Of a DNA stretch of 48,133 bases, positions 7,728-16,373 are shown in pieces. Under the pieces are notes generated by a model. That model was given only the letters and a program-made list of their open reading frames with translations, did not search any database and was not told the DNA's origin. Both the position numbers and the translations under genes were made by a program. The stretch comes from Hyphomicrobiales bacterium. Lineage in GTDB: Bacteria > Pseudomonadota > Alphaproteobacteria > Rhizobiales > Xanthobacteraceae. The stretch spans positions 1-48,133 of the forward strand of contig JAJPKK010000256.1 of NCBI GenBank assembly GCA_021323775.1. Direction: 5' to 3'. Positions within the stretch are counted from its first letter, which is position 1. Each line of letters begins with the position of its first letter.

Positions 7728-9755
7728 ATGCTAAGCGGCGCCGCTCTCTCCATCGCGCTTGTCATTTTATGCTGCACGGGCTTCTCCCACGCCCAAGAAA
7801 GCGCCTCCTACGGCCGCTGGGGCTTCGATGCCTCCGGGGTTGATCGGAGGGTCAATCCTGGCGACAGCTTCTTCGATTTCGCCAATGGGGCATGGGATGC
7901 CCGCACCGTGATCCCGGCGGACAAAGCGCGCTACGGCACCTTCGATGCGCTGACCGACAAGACGCAGGCGCGCCTGCGCGCAATTGTCGAGGAGGCGGCG
8001 AAATCGGGTGCGTCTCCTGACACTGACGTCGGCAAGATCGGCGCACTCTACAATGCGTTCATGGATGAACAGCGCATAGAGCAGCTCGATCTCGCGCCGA
8101 TCGCCGGCGATCTTGCGGAAATCCTTAACGCCCGGAGCAAGACTGACATCGCGGTCCTGATGGGGCGTTCGAAGAACGGTTTCGGCGCCGGCTTGTTCAA
8201 CATCGCAGTGGACGAGGACGAAAAAGATCCAACCCGCAATACCCTGCACGCCTCGCAAGGCGGCTTGGGGCTTCCGGATCGCGATTATTACTTGCGAGAC
8301 GCTTTCCGGGACAAGAAGACAAAGTACCGGGACTATGTTGCGCGCCTGCTCGGCATGGTCGGCTGGGCGCAGCCGCAGCAGCGCGCCGATGACGTCGTTG
8401 CCTTTGAAACCCGAGTTGCAGAGGCGAGCTGGAGCCGCGCCGAGAGCCGCGATCGCGATAAGACCTATAACCCGTTGACGCTGGCGGAACTCGATGCCCT
8501 TGCGCCGGGCTTCGCGTGGTCCGCCTGGCTCGCGGCCGCCGACGCAGGCGGAGCGCACAGCATCATCGTTCGCCAGAAGACCGCCTTTCCCAAGCTCGCG
8601 AAGATCTTCGATGAGACTTCGCTTGAGACCCTGCAGGCGTGGCAAGCGTTCCGCGTCGTCGACCAGGCGGCGCCGTATCTTTCGGCGCGATTCGTTACGG
8701 CGCGGTTCGAATTCCGCGGCAAAGCGCTGGTCGGTCAGGCGCAGGAGCAGCCGCGCTGGCGGCGCGCCACACAGCTGATCGGCAGCTCGCTCGGCGAAGT
8801 GGTTGGGAGGGAATATGTTGCGCGCCACTTTCCGGCGGACTCCAAGGCCAAGATGGAGGAACTGGTCGATCAGTTAAAACGGGCGCTGCGCAGCCGGATC
8901 GAAAACCTGTCCTGGATGACGCCCGAGACCAAAGCGAGGGCGCTCGAAAAGCTCGCTCTCTTCGGGGTCAAGATTGGCTATCCGGACAAGTGGCGCGATT
9001 ACACGACGCTGAAGATCGACCCTGCGGATCTCGTCGGCAATGTCCGCCGCGCGACGGCATTCCGGTGGGCTTACGCGGTGGCCAAGCTCGACAAGCCGGT
9101 CGACCGCGCGGAGTGGAGCACGACGCCCCAGGTCGTGAACGCCTATTACCAGCCGACCCGCAACGAAATCGTGTTCCCGGCCGGCATCCTGCAGCCGCCG
9201 TTCTTCGACCCGAACGCCGATATGGCAATCAACTACGGAGGCATCGGCGGGGTCATCGGTCACGAGATGACCCACGCTTTCGACGATCAAGGCCGCAAGT
9301 CAGATGGTCACGGCGTGCTCACCGACTGGTGGCAGCCGGCCGACGCGGCCAAATTCAAGGCGGAGGCCGCAAAGTATGGCGCCCAGTACGACGCCTACGC
9401 AGTCGCGCCCGGCGTGAATGTGAAGGGCGCTCAGACCATGGGCGAAAACATCGCCGACCTCGGCGGCGTCCTGCTTGCCCTCGACGCCTATCGGGCGTCG
9501 CTTAATGGTGCGCCCGCTCCGGTGCTCGACGGCTATACGGGCGACCAGCGCGTCTTCCTCGGCTGGGCGCAGGTCTGGCGGACCAAGTCCCGCCCGGACG
9601 CGCTGAAGCAGCAGATCACGAGCGACAGCCATTCGCCGGCGCGGTTTCGGGTTGACGGCCCGCTGCGCAACGTGGACGCCTGGTACGATGCGTTTGGGGT
9701 TAAGCCTGGCGACAAGCTCTATCTCAAGCCGGAGGATCGCGTCCGCATCTGGTGA
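7728..9755 (+). CDS. M13 family zinc metallopeptidase (neprilysin/PepO-like)
   Basis: This 675-residue protein is an M13 peptidase, a family of zinc enzymes that cut peptides of up to about 40 residues. The signature GVIGHEMTHAFDDQG gives the two His zinc ligands (512 and 516) and the catalytic Glu. The third ligand is Glu573 in GENIADLGG. The upstream substrate-binding block NAYYQPTRNEIVFPAGIL and the C-terminal ending RVRIW are also typical. A signal peptide (LSGAALSIALVILCCTGFSHA) with no following membrane anchor suggests a periplasmic enzyme, unlike the membrane-bound animal members. Its length is normal for the bacterial family. It appears to be a single-gene unit between repeat-rich spacers. 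Confidence 0.92.
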   Translation: MLSGAALSIALVILCCTGFSHAQESASYGRWGFDASGVDRRVNPGDSFFDFANGAWDARTVIPADKARYGTFDALTDKTQARLRAIVEEAAKSGASPDTDVGKIGALYNAFMDEQRIEQLDLAPIAGDLAEILNARSKTDIAVLMGRSKNGFGAGLFNIAVDEDEKDPTRNTLHASQGGLGLPDRDYYLRDAFRDKKTKYRDYVARLLGMVGWAQPQQRADDVVAFETRVAEASWSRAESRDRDKTYNPLTLAELDALAPGFAWSAWLAAADAGGAHSIIVRQKTAFPKLAKIFDETSLETLQAWQAFRVVDQAAPYLSARFVTARFEFRGKALVGQAQEQPRWRRATQLIGSSLGEVVGREYVARHFPADSKAKMEELVDQLKRALRSRIENLSWMTPETKARALEKLALFGVKIGYPDKWRDYTTLKIDPADLVGNVRRATAFRWAYAVAKLDKPVDRAEWSTTPQVVNAYYQPTRNEIVFPAGILQPPFFDPNADMAINYGGIGGVIGHEMTHAFDDQGRKSDGHGVLTDWWQPADAAKFKAEAAKYGAQYDAYAVAPGVNVKGAQTMGENIADLGGVLLALDAYRASLNGAPAPVLDGYTGDQRVFLGWAQVWRTKSRPDALKQQITSDSHSPARFRVDGPLRNVDAWYDAFGVKPGDKLYLKPEDRVRIW

Positions 9756-9865
9756 CGCCTCCCCGTTGGCGCAGCGCGCAATGGCGAAGCGCATTGCGCA
9801 GCGGGCCGGCGCATTGCGGAGCCTATCGTCGGCCGGGGAAAAGACCGCGGTAGCTGATCCGCGCA

Positions 9866-9905
9866 GGGTGGCGGCGGATTGCGCTTCGCTGATCCGCCCT
9901 GCGCT
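9866..9905. repeat. Palindromic repeat GGCGGATTRCGCTTCGC type
   Basis: The motif GGCGGATTGCGCTTCGCTGA followed by TCCGCCCTGCG, with an upstream GATCCGCGCAGGGTGG, forms an inverted repeat. Repeats of this type are familiar between genes in Bradyrhizobium relatives. It lies in the 203-base spacer between the M13 peptidase and the next rightward gene, next to a run of GCGCAATG-like short repeats at 9770-9815. Confidence 0.6.
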
Positions 9906-9958
9906 CCGGCAGGCAGGAGCGTATTTGGTTCAATAATCGCCTGGGAGGAGGCACGCTG

Positions 9959-10861
9959 ATGTTGAAGCTCGCATTCACCATCCATTGCAATCGAAGGGCG
10001 TCCCGCATTCCAATCGCTGCCGGCGCAGCATTGTGGGCGAGCGTCGCGCTATGGACGGCGCCGCCGGTCGCTCGCGCCGAGCCCCCGGCAGCCGCCGGAA
10101 TTCCCAATCTGGGGTCGATTGAATTCGCCTGGCTCGCTTTCGGCGTCCACTGGTTCGACCCACCGCCGGGATTGGGCCGCGGGCCGATCCGCCAGGATCC
10201 TGCCCATCCGTATCACGGCAATTTGGACGGCCCCGGCCAGGTGACGCCGGACATCGGCAACATCAAAGATCCGGTGCTCAAGCCGTGGGCCGCCAAACAG
10301 ATGGAGGAGTCGAACGAGGAGGTGCTGAGCGGCAAGCGTGGCCTTCCCTTTGCGGCTCAATCGGTCTGCTATCCAGGCGGCGTTCCCGGCCAATTGCTGA
10401 CTCCGGCTGAGCCGTTCTATTTCATCCAGAAGCCGGATGAAGTGTGGATGATCTGGCAGCGCGACCACATGGTGCGCCGCATCTACCTGACCGACAAACA
10501 TTCCGAGACCGTCAAGCCATCATGGTTCGGCGAGTCGATCGGCCATTACGAAAGCGACGGCGCCCTGGTGGTCGACACCATCGGGCTCTCCGCACACTTG
10601 AGCTTTCTCGACTGGTACCGCACGCCGCACACCGAGAAAGAACACGTGGTCGAGCGCTACAAGCTGAGCGCCGACGGCAACCGCCTGGAAGCGCTGGTAA
10701 CGGTCGAGGACCCCGATGCGTTCAACGAGCCGCTTTACATGGTCCAGCGCTGGCGCAAGGTAAGGAATCCCATGCTGGAGACGGTCTGCGCCGAGAACAA
10801 CGGCGACCATTTCGGCAAGAACCTGTTTCCGATTCCCCACGCGGATAAGCCGGATTTTTGA
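9959..10861 (+). CDS. Secreted protein of unknown function
   Basis: This 300-residue protein starts with a basic stretch and a hydrophobic segment (IPIAAGAALWASVALWT, cleaved near ARA), which suggests export. The body has no catalytic motif I can name. Conserved-looking blocks are PDEVWMIWQRDHMVRRIYL, TDKHSETVKPSWFGESIGHY and GALVVDTIGLS. These recall a group of secreted hypothetical proteins common in soil alphaproteobacteria and other environmental bacteria. A good ribosome binding site (GGGAGGAGG) precedes the ATG at 9959. It stands alone between the M13 peptidase and a long gap. Confidence 0.75.
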   Translation: MLKLAFTIHCNRRASRIPIAAGAALWASVALWTAPPVARAEPPAAAGIPNLGSIEFAWLAFGVHWFDPPPGLGRGPIRQDPAHPYHGNLDGPGQVTPDIGNIKDPVLKPWAAKQMEESNEEVLSGKRGLPFAAQSVCYPGGVPGQLLTPAEPFYFIQKPDEVWMIWQRDHMVRRIYLTDKHSETVKPSWFGESIGHYESDGALVVDTIGLSAHLSFLDWYRTPHTEKEHVVERYKLSADGNRLEALVTVEDPDAFNEPLYMVQRWRKVRNPMLETVCAENNGDHFGKNLFPIPHADKPDF

Positions 10862-11338
10862 TTTCTCAGGCTGAGGCTTCGAACTCGTGATAGGCGGCAC
10901 GACTCCCTACTCTGTGGGAACGGTGAGGGTGGGGGCGTGCCGTAAGAAGCGTAAGTGCAATTACTGTGTTGTCGCTATTCTGTCGACACGGTGCCGGACA
11001 GCTTAATTCCGCCAACGAATAGCCAAAACGGCGCCTATCCGTAATGGCAATAAGTAACTTTCTCATAATTCGCATCTCGTTAATTAGGACCTTTTAAGCC
11101 GGCCTGCAATCCAGCAGGAACAGGGATGCGGCTGCGGCCGCGCGAGACGCGCCTGCTTTCTTCAAGTTCATGGGCCATGACGTCGTTACGATATCGCGGC
11201 AGTGTTGTCGCAGTTTACTCCAACGCTAAAATTTTGTGCAGCAGCGTGATCTTCCTCACACTCGGATCGCCGAACATCTGCAACTATGGCGGTGTTAGCA
11301 AAGTCCTCAAAGTCCTCTGTTCAAGAGAGGAGGGAAAC
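10862..11338. other. Intergenic region with no recognised gene
   Basis: Nothing convincing codes here. The part around 10950-11110 is clearly more AT-rich than the window average and may hold a promoter for the next rightward gene. An open frame runs through 11126-11338 into the next gene, but it has no signal sequence or family match, and the better start is at 11339. Confidence 0.5.
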
Positions 11339-11821
11339 ATGCACAATGCTACATTTTTCTCAATACCATTAGCTTTATTCGGTCTCGCAATCGGCACTGC
11401 GCAAGCGGAGGTATGTTACAGGTTAAATCCGTTTGTCGATGTTCTCAGGCTCAGTCAAACTACTTTTGTGGAGCCGTCCACTGGGGGCTCCCATGCAGTC
11501 GTGTCAGGTAACTGGATTGCGCATGGCTTTTACACGCTTCCCGTCGTAGGAAGTTTAGAACTCGACTCAGGCAGCACCACCGTGACCCGGCTTGGAATTC
11601 ACGGCACGCAGAAAACCGCCAACTTTTTTGCAGGGCACTCGAACTGCATTCTTGATGGAACTCCTGGCGGAAGTTGGTTCCTGAGCTGTAACGGCAGAGT
11701 TGACGGCATATTCAACAACTCTGGCCCCACCCTGTCGCCCGTTTCGTGCGTTGGGCTTCCCGCGTCGCTGGCGCAGGAAGCCGGACCGGAGGCAAGAGCG
11801 GCAGGTACGGCAGGCCGTTAA
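11339..11821 (+). CDS. Small secreted hypothetical protein (160 aa)
   Basis: The ATG at 11339 follows GAGAGGAGGGAAAC, a strong ribosome binding site, and opens a signal peptide (FFSIPLALFGLAIGTAQA). The mature part has several Cys residues (VCYRL, SNCILDG, LSCNGRV, VSCVGLP) and Gly/Ser/Thr-rich strands, which suggests a small disulfide-bonded beta-rich exported protein. The codon and base use (lower GC, more A/T third positions) differs from its neighbours, so it may have been acquired by transfer. The last dozen residues (PEARAAGTAGR) return to high GC and may come from read-through into spacer sequence. The function is unknown. Confidence 0.6.
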   Translation: MHNATFFSIPLALFGLAIGTAQAEVCYRLNPFVDVLRLSQTTFVEPSTGGSHAVVSGNWIAHGFYTLPVVGSLELDSGSTTVTRLGIHGTQKTANFFAGHSNCILDGTPGGSWFLSCNGRVDGIFNNSGPTLSPVSCVGLPASLAQEAGPEARAAGTAGR

Positions 11822-12210
11822 GGTGATGTGGGGATGAGGCTCGTCGCGGCGTCAGGTACTGCGGAAAAGACTGCGAACTGTCTTTTTTCCGACGTAGCCT
11901 GTCGAGTGCCGATCCGTTCCCGGCCAGCGCCGACACGGGGTGAGACGGGCCAGCAGCAATGAACCCCGATTCTGACTGCTCCCGTCCTCTACCCCGTGCT
12001 TTGCACGATCCCGCAGGCAGTCCAAGAGCGCCCGACGCGGCGCGTCCTGATGTTCAGCGTCAGGTGATGCGGGTCACACGGCAAGCCGTCGATTAAGTCT
12101 AATTTGGCCTCTAATTTGGCTGAGGGTGGTAGCAGACCCGGCGGATCAAACTTAATCGACAAAATCTCGACTTTGGCAGCAACTATGACCACGGCCAAGG
12201 AGCAAGAGCG
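11822..12210. other. Spacer upstream of the papain-family peptidase, with inverted repeat
   Basis: No gene is recognised. GTCGATTAAGT at 12088-12098 and its exact complement ACTTAATCGAC at 12150-12160 form an 11-base inverted repeat, with a tandem CTAATTTGGC pair inside the loop. This lies 50 bases before the peptidase start and may be regulatory. The rest is high-GC spacer. Confidence 0.5.
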
Positions 12211-13083
12211 ATGGCGATCAAAAGAGGAAAAGTGCCAAGCAAGCCCGCTTCGCGCGGAGCGCGTCCCGCCGGCTTTACCGGAACGACACGCAAGATCGCG
12301 CGCTATGGCTGGAAGCCGGACCTGCCGGATCAGCGCGACCACACCTACGCGGTTCCGCCGCACGCGTTGGCAAAAATCTCGCCAAGCGTCGATCTGCGCG
12401 CTCAGTGCCCGGAGGTCTACGACCAGGGACGCATCGGTAGCTGCACGGCAAACGCGATCGCCGGTGCGCTCGAATTCGAGATGATGAAGCAAGGGCAGAC
12501 CGCCTTCACGCCATCGCGGCTGTTCATCTACTACAACGAACGCGCCATCGAGGGCACGGTGGCCTCCGATTCCGGCGCCTACATTCGCGACGGCATCAAG
12601 TGCGTCGCAAGCCAGGGAGACTGTCCAGAGAGCGAGTGGCCCTATGACGATACCCCGGCGGATCCCAGCACCGGACTATTTCCGCCGGGCGCCAAGGCCG
12701 CGACGCAGCCGCCGCAGTCCTGCTATGACGATGCGGTCCAGCACAAGGCCTTGCAATATCAATCGGTCAATCAGAACCTCGTCGACATGAAGGGCTGCCT
12801 CTCTTCGGGCTATCCATTCATCTTTGGCTTTACGGTATATGAAAGCTTCGAGTCCGAAGACGTGGCCAGCACCGGCAACGTCCCCATGCCGACCCCGGGC
12901 GAACGGGTCGTCGGCGGCCATGCGGTTTTGGCTGTCGGCTACGATGACGACGAAGGAATGTTCATCTGCCGCAATTCCTGGGGCGCCGGATGGGGCGATG
13001 CTGGATATTTCTATATGCCCTACGCCTATCTCCTGGATGATAATCTGTCGGCCGACTTCTGGACGATCCGCCTGGTAGAGTAA
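12211..13083 (+). CDS. Papain-like cysteine peptidase (C1 family)
   Basis: This 290-residue protein carries the full papain catalytic set: DQGRIGSCTANA gives the oxyanion Gln and the nucleophile Cys78, GGHAVLAVGYDD gives His237, and CRNSWGAGWGDAGYFYMPY gives Asn255. The N-terminal WKPDLPDQRDHTY block is typical of bacterial C1A peptidases that lack a long propeptide. No signal peptide is visible, so the enzyme may act in the cytoplasm or leave by another route. AAGGAG lies ahead of the ATG. The next gene, pointing towards it, encodes a chagasin-type inhibitor of exactly this peptidase family, which supports a regulated role. Confidence 0.9.
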   Translation: MAIKRGKVPSKPASRGARPAGFTGTTRKIARYGWKPDLPDQRDHTYAVPPHALAKISPSVDLRAQCPEVYDQGRIGSCTANAIAGALEFEMMKQGQTAFTPSRLFIYYNERAIEGTVASDSGAYIRDGIKCVASQGDCPESEWPYDDTPADPSTGLFPPGAKAATQPPQSCYDDAVQHKALQYQSVNQNLVDMKGCLSSGYPFIFGFTVYESFESEDVASTGNVPMPTPGERVVGGHAVLAVGYDDDEGMFICRNSWGAGWGDAGYFYMPYAYLLDDNLSADFWTIRLVE

Positions 13084-13132
13084 CCAATCGAGCGGCCGCC
13101 GCAAATCCGGCAGGTGGCCCGGTGGACGCCAG

Positions 13133-13447
13133 TCAACCCGATTGTACGCGGACAGTGACATCAAACCGGTCAACCGCTTGGCGTTGCCAGCTACGCCGCT
13201 GCTCGAACTCCAGTCGCACGACACCTGCCAGCGCGGCACGGAAGATCCAGCGCCGCACGCCGCCGGCGCCGAGCGCCTCGCTCGATACCGCAAAGGAACA
13301 CTCGGCTAATTCCAGCGTGGGACCAGTGGTGGAACACGGTTCCCAACGATAGCCGGTCGTCGGATTTTCCGGCAATCGCAACTCGAAAGTATCGCCAACT
13401 CCCACGGCAAATTCTCTGCCGCTGTCAGCCTTGGTAATCTCGCGCAT
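13133..13447 (-). CDS. Chagasin-type inhibitor of cysteine peptidases (I42 family)
   Basis: This 104-residue protein shows the three inhibitory loops of the chagasin family, which plug the active site of papain-like peptidases. The L4 loop is LPENPTTGYRW (residues 25-35; the family has NPTTGxxW), the L2-type loop is GAGGVRRWIF (about 60-69), and the third is EFEQRRSW (about 80-87) ahead of FDVTVRV. There is no signal peptide, matching the peptidase it faces. The two genes converge and are separated by 49 bases. Length and motifs agree with the family (about 110 residues). That it inhibits the neighbouring enzyme is inferred from context. Confidence 0.85.
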   Translation of the reverse strand: MREITKADSGREFAVGVGDTFELRLPENPTTGYRWEPCSTTGPTLELAECSFAVSSEALGAGGVRRWIFRAALAGVVRLEFEQRRSWQRQAVDRFDVTVRVQSG

Positions 13448-13604
13448 GTCGCGGCGCCTGGCCTGGCTCCCTGGTGGGACAGAGCAATCGCATTGACTGC
13501 GGCCCTCCCTCTCCCCGCAGGCAGAGCGAGAAGGGCCGCGTCAAGAGCGATAACCCTCCTCATAGGGGCGGAGTTCGCGGCGCCGCCGCGCGGACGTTCG
13601 TCGC

Positions 13605-14681
13605 CTACTGCGTCTGCGGATGCAGCAGCAATTTCTGGACGCGCCAATTGGCCGTCTCGGCGACATAAATCTCATTCTCCGACGGGCACGCGAGCGCGTG
13701 GGCGCCAGAGAATTGCTTGAGGTTGCGTCCCGAGCGGCCGATTACGCCGAGCACCTTGCCGTCAAGCGTCAGCTTGAAGACGCGCCCTGGAAAGGTGGAC
13801 TCGCCGAGGAACATCACCTGGTTCGGACCGGGCGTGATGCACAGCGAGTTGGGCGCGCCGATTACTTGCGTGAGACGGTCGCCGGTTGGCGTGTTGCCGT
13901 AGACTGCCTTGGTGCCCGGCACGGGCGGCACGTCGACGGAGAACATGCGCAGGAACCTGCCGTCGGTATCGAATACCTGGACGCGGTGGTTTGAGCGGTC
14001 GCCCACGTAGACGTTGTCGTTGCGATCGATCGCGATGGCGTGAACCGTGCGGAATTGCCCGGGACCGGTGCCCGGCTCGCCCCATGACTTCACCCAGTCG
14101 CCGTCTTTGCTGTATTTGGCGACTCGCGAGTTGATATAACCGTCGGTAATGTAGATGTTGCCTTGCGAATCCCAGGCGACGTCGGTGGGCTGCCGGAACA
14201 GGCCGTCGATCGGAGGCAACGGCGGGTTCACGTGCTCCCAGGGCTTGGTGTCCGCGTCGGCCGATTCTTTGCGGCGGCCGAACACCCACACCACGCGGCC
14301 GGCGGGGTTGAACTTGACGATCATGTCGGAGCCCTTGTCGATGGCCCAGATGTTGTCGTCCTTGTCGACCCGCACGCTGTGGGCAAAGGACCAGGCGTAC
14401 AGCCCCTTGCCGATCTCGCGCACGAACTGGCCATTGGCGTCGAATTCAAGAAGCTGCGCGGCGGCCGGCGCGTAGGCCGAGCCGGTGGCGCTGTTCGAGC
14501 GGGTGAACACGAATATGTGGCCCTTCGAGTTCACGGCCACGCCAGGCACCTCGCCGAAATTCATGCCTTCCGGCAGCTTGGGAAAGTCCGGCACCGAATC
14601 GAAGGCGATTTCAGGCGCAGTCTGCTGAGCCAGCGCCGGTCCGGCCAGCAGCGCAAAACATGCAATCATGAGTGCTTTCAT
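13605..14681 (-). CDS. Secreted NHL-repeat beta-propeller protein
   Basis: This 358-residue protein has a signal peptide (MKALMIACFALLAGPALAQ) and a series of NHL-type repeats, each with a pattern such as GNIYITDGYINSRVAKYSKDG or DNVYVGDRSNHRVQVFDTDG. About six blades can be seen, enough for a propeller. Related proteins include the peptidyl-alpha-hydroxyglycine lyase type and SMP-30-like families, but I cannot assign a catalytic role. The ATG at 14679-14681 follows GGGAGGGACCCC and begins the signal peptide; a longer frame upstream overlaps the control region of the divergent gene. It is divergent from the gene at 14926. Confidence 0.82.
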   Translation of the reverse strand: MKALMIACFALLAGPALAQQTAPEIAFDSVPDFPKLPEGMNFGEVPGVAVNSKGHIFVFTRSNSATGSAYAPAAAQLLEFDANGQFVREIGKGLYAWSFAHSVRVDKDDNIWAIDKGSDMIVKFNPAGRVVWVFGRRKESADADTKPWEHVNPPLPPIDGLFRQPTDVAWDSQGNIYITDGYINSRVAKYSKDGDWVKSWGEPGTGPGQFRTVHAIAIDRNDNVYVGDRSNHRVQVFDTDGRFLRMFSVDVPPVPGTKAVYGNTPTGDRLTQVIGAPNSLCITPGPNQVMFLGESTFPGRVFKLTLDGKVLGVIGRSGRNLKQFSGAHALACPSENEIYVAETANWRVQKLLLHPQTQ

Positions 14682-14925
14682 GGGGTCCCTCCCTTGGGGC
14701 AGCCGCGCGCCTTGGGCCTCGCGGCTTGATCCGCTGTCGTTGTACCGCCAGGCGATGTTGCCGTCCACCATCCGCCTGCCGGCCGCCCTCAATTGCAAGC
14801 GCCGGACGCAGCAGCGAGGCGGCATGCACGTTTTCGCGATGTGAGATTTCCCACACTCGAACGACCGGCTCGGGGCACCAACCGATGAATTCGGACCAAA
14901 TCCACGACATCGAGGGAGAAAAACC

Positions 14926-16323
14926 ATGTTCATCAAACCCCAAGTCGCCACCCAGCAAGCCCCCAAAAAAGCGATCCCCCAGGTCTTCACTTCGCAAGTT
15001 CCCAAGAGCGACCCTTTCTTGTCCTCTTTGTCTTACTGTGTCGCAGCTCCCCCCCTGCCCGGCGGGTATGTCGAGGAAGTCGTCGAGTGCAAGGGCGAAG
15101 TCAAGCCATCCCTCCGGCCATGGGCGGTGAAGTCGGATGACGGACGCGTCGTGTACCATGAGCCCGGGAAATTCGGCGCGTTTTGCCGCCCCAGGCATAA
15201 TTGGCTCAGGTACACGGGGGAAGTTAATGTCGGGCGCAGAAAGCTCGCCGAGACCGCTCTTGCCTACGTTATCTTGCACAATCCGCATCTGGTTGCTGCG
15301 GTGCTTCACAAGGTTTCAGCCGGAATAGTTCGGTATTGGATGCTCCGCAGGCAGCAGCTGGGCTATAAGGCCGACCTGGACCAGAAGATAGCGATCCAGA
15401 AGAAGGCGCCAACCTACCCGGTCGCCTGGCAGTCGCTCCACAAGACCAAAGACTACACCCACGGACCGAGCAGCTTCGGCCGAATGGGCAATGGCTTTCC
15501 CGCGCTCGACCTCGCCGTCAGACAGAATCTTGCCGCGCTGCACGGCAACTCCATCCCTCAGACGCTTAATGCCCACGACAATTTTTTGAGAGTGTTTTGC
15601 CATCTCGGGCCTGCCGATCTGGTGCCGGCGACCGCGCCCAGCGAAATCGCGAAATGGCTGCCAAACCGTCGGGACAAGAGCCCGGAAGCGACTGAACTCA
15701 AGCAGTTGTGGAGCAGCCACTCCGCCTCGTGGAAGCGGCTCGCCGATCTTGAAGAAAAAGTGCGGCCTTCGAGCATTTTCGATGAGAACACTCCGAGCGT
15801 GCGAGGCCGGGCGAAGGGAAAGCACGATGCTGCTGCGACTTACGCGCCTGGCCTTTTGCCGATAGATGCAGCCCCATATCTGAGCAACGCCTGGGCGCGG
15901 CTAAAAAACGACTGGCTCAACGATCGCGCTCTGCCGATCGAGCTGGAAGATCGGAAAAGGGGAATAGATCAGTTTCTGCCGGATCCGAGCTCGGCTTTCA
16001 TGAAAGAGGTAAACGCGCACAACCTGATATTCGCAGCCGGACAATCCGGCACGACATCCACGCTCCTCCAGTCCGCGATGCTTTTCGGCAACCTGACGAG
16101 TGGGGAGGATCTCAAGACCTATCTGATGGCCATAGTCGCCTATCTGGTGGGGGGCGGCATGCACTCATGCCACGAACTGTTCAAGACAGCCCAACTCGTC
16201 GGCATCGAATACCGTGTCGGGGAATACGACAGCGCCATTCCCGAACACATTCGCGGGCACGAATTGTACAAAAAATGGAAGCACGAGTTCGCGGATGTCA
16301 TCGGACCGGCCCGATTCCGGTGA
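14926..16323 (+). CDS. Uncharacterised 465-residue protein, possible effector or toxin-like
   Basis: I do not recognise this family. There is no signal peptide and no clear membrane helix. The N-terminal 60 residues are Pro/Lys/Ser-rich and look disordered. The middle part has several His- and Trp-rich blocks (FCRPRHNWLRYTGEV; YTHGPSSFGRMGNGFPALD). The best conserved-looking core is C-terminal (about 378-445): FAAGQSGTTSTLLQSAM, then AYLVGGGMHSCHELFKTAQ and VGEYDSAIPEHIRGHEL. The GxSG plus HxCHE arrangement hints at an enzyme active site, but no known fold is claimed. GGGAG lies ahead of the ATG. It is divergent from the NHL-repeat gene and convergent with the Crp-like gene. Function unknown. 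Confidence 0.7.
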   Translation: MFIKPQVATQQAPKKAIPQVFTSQVPKSDPFLSSLSYCVAAPPLPGGYVEEVVECKGEVKPSLRPWAVKSDDGRVVYHEPGKFGAFCRPRHNWLRYTGEVNVGRRKLAETALAYVILHNPHLVAAVLHKVSAGIVRYWMLRRQQLGYKADLDQKIAIQKKAPTYPVAWQSLHKTKDYTHGPSSFGRMGNGFPALDLAVRQNLAALHGNSIPQTLNAHDNFLRVFCHLGPADLVPATAPSEIAKWLPNRRDKSPEATELKQLWSSHSASWKRLADLEEKVRPSSIFDENTPSVRGRAKGKHDAAATYAPGLLPIDAAPYLSNAWARLKNDWLNDRALPIELEDRKRGIDQFLPDPSSAFMKEVNAHNLIFAAGQSGTTSTLLQSAMLFGNLTSGEDLKTYLMAIVAYLVGGGMHSCHELFKTAQLVGIEYRVGEYDSAIPEHIRGHELYKKWKHEFADVIGPARFR

Positions 16324-16373
16324 TCTCAGCCGCCGCACCGATCGCACGGGCGCTGTTCGCGGGCAGGCTCTGC

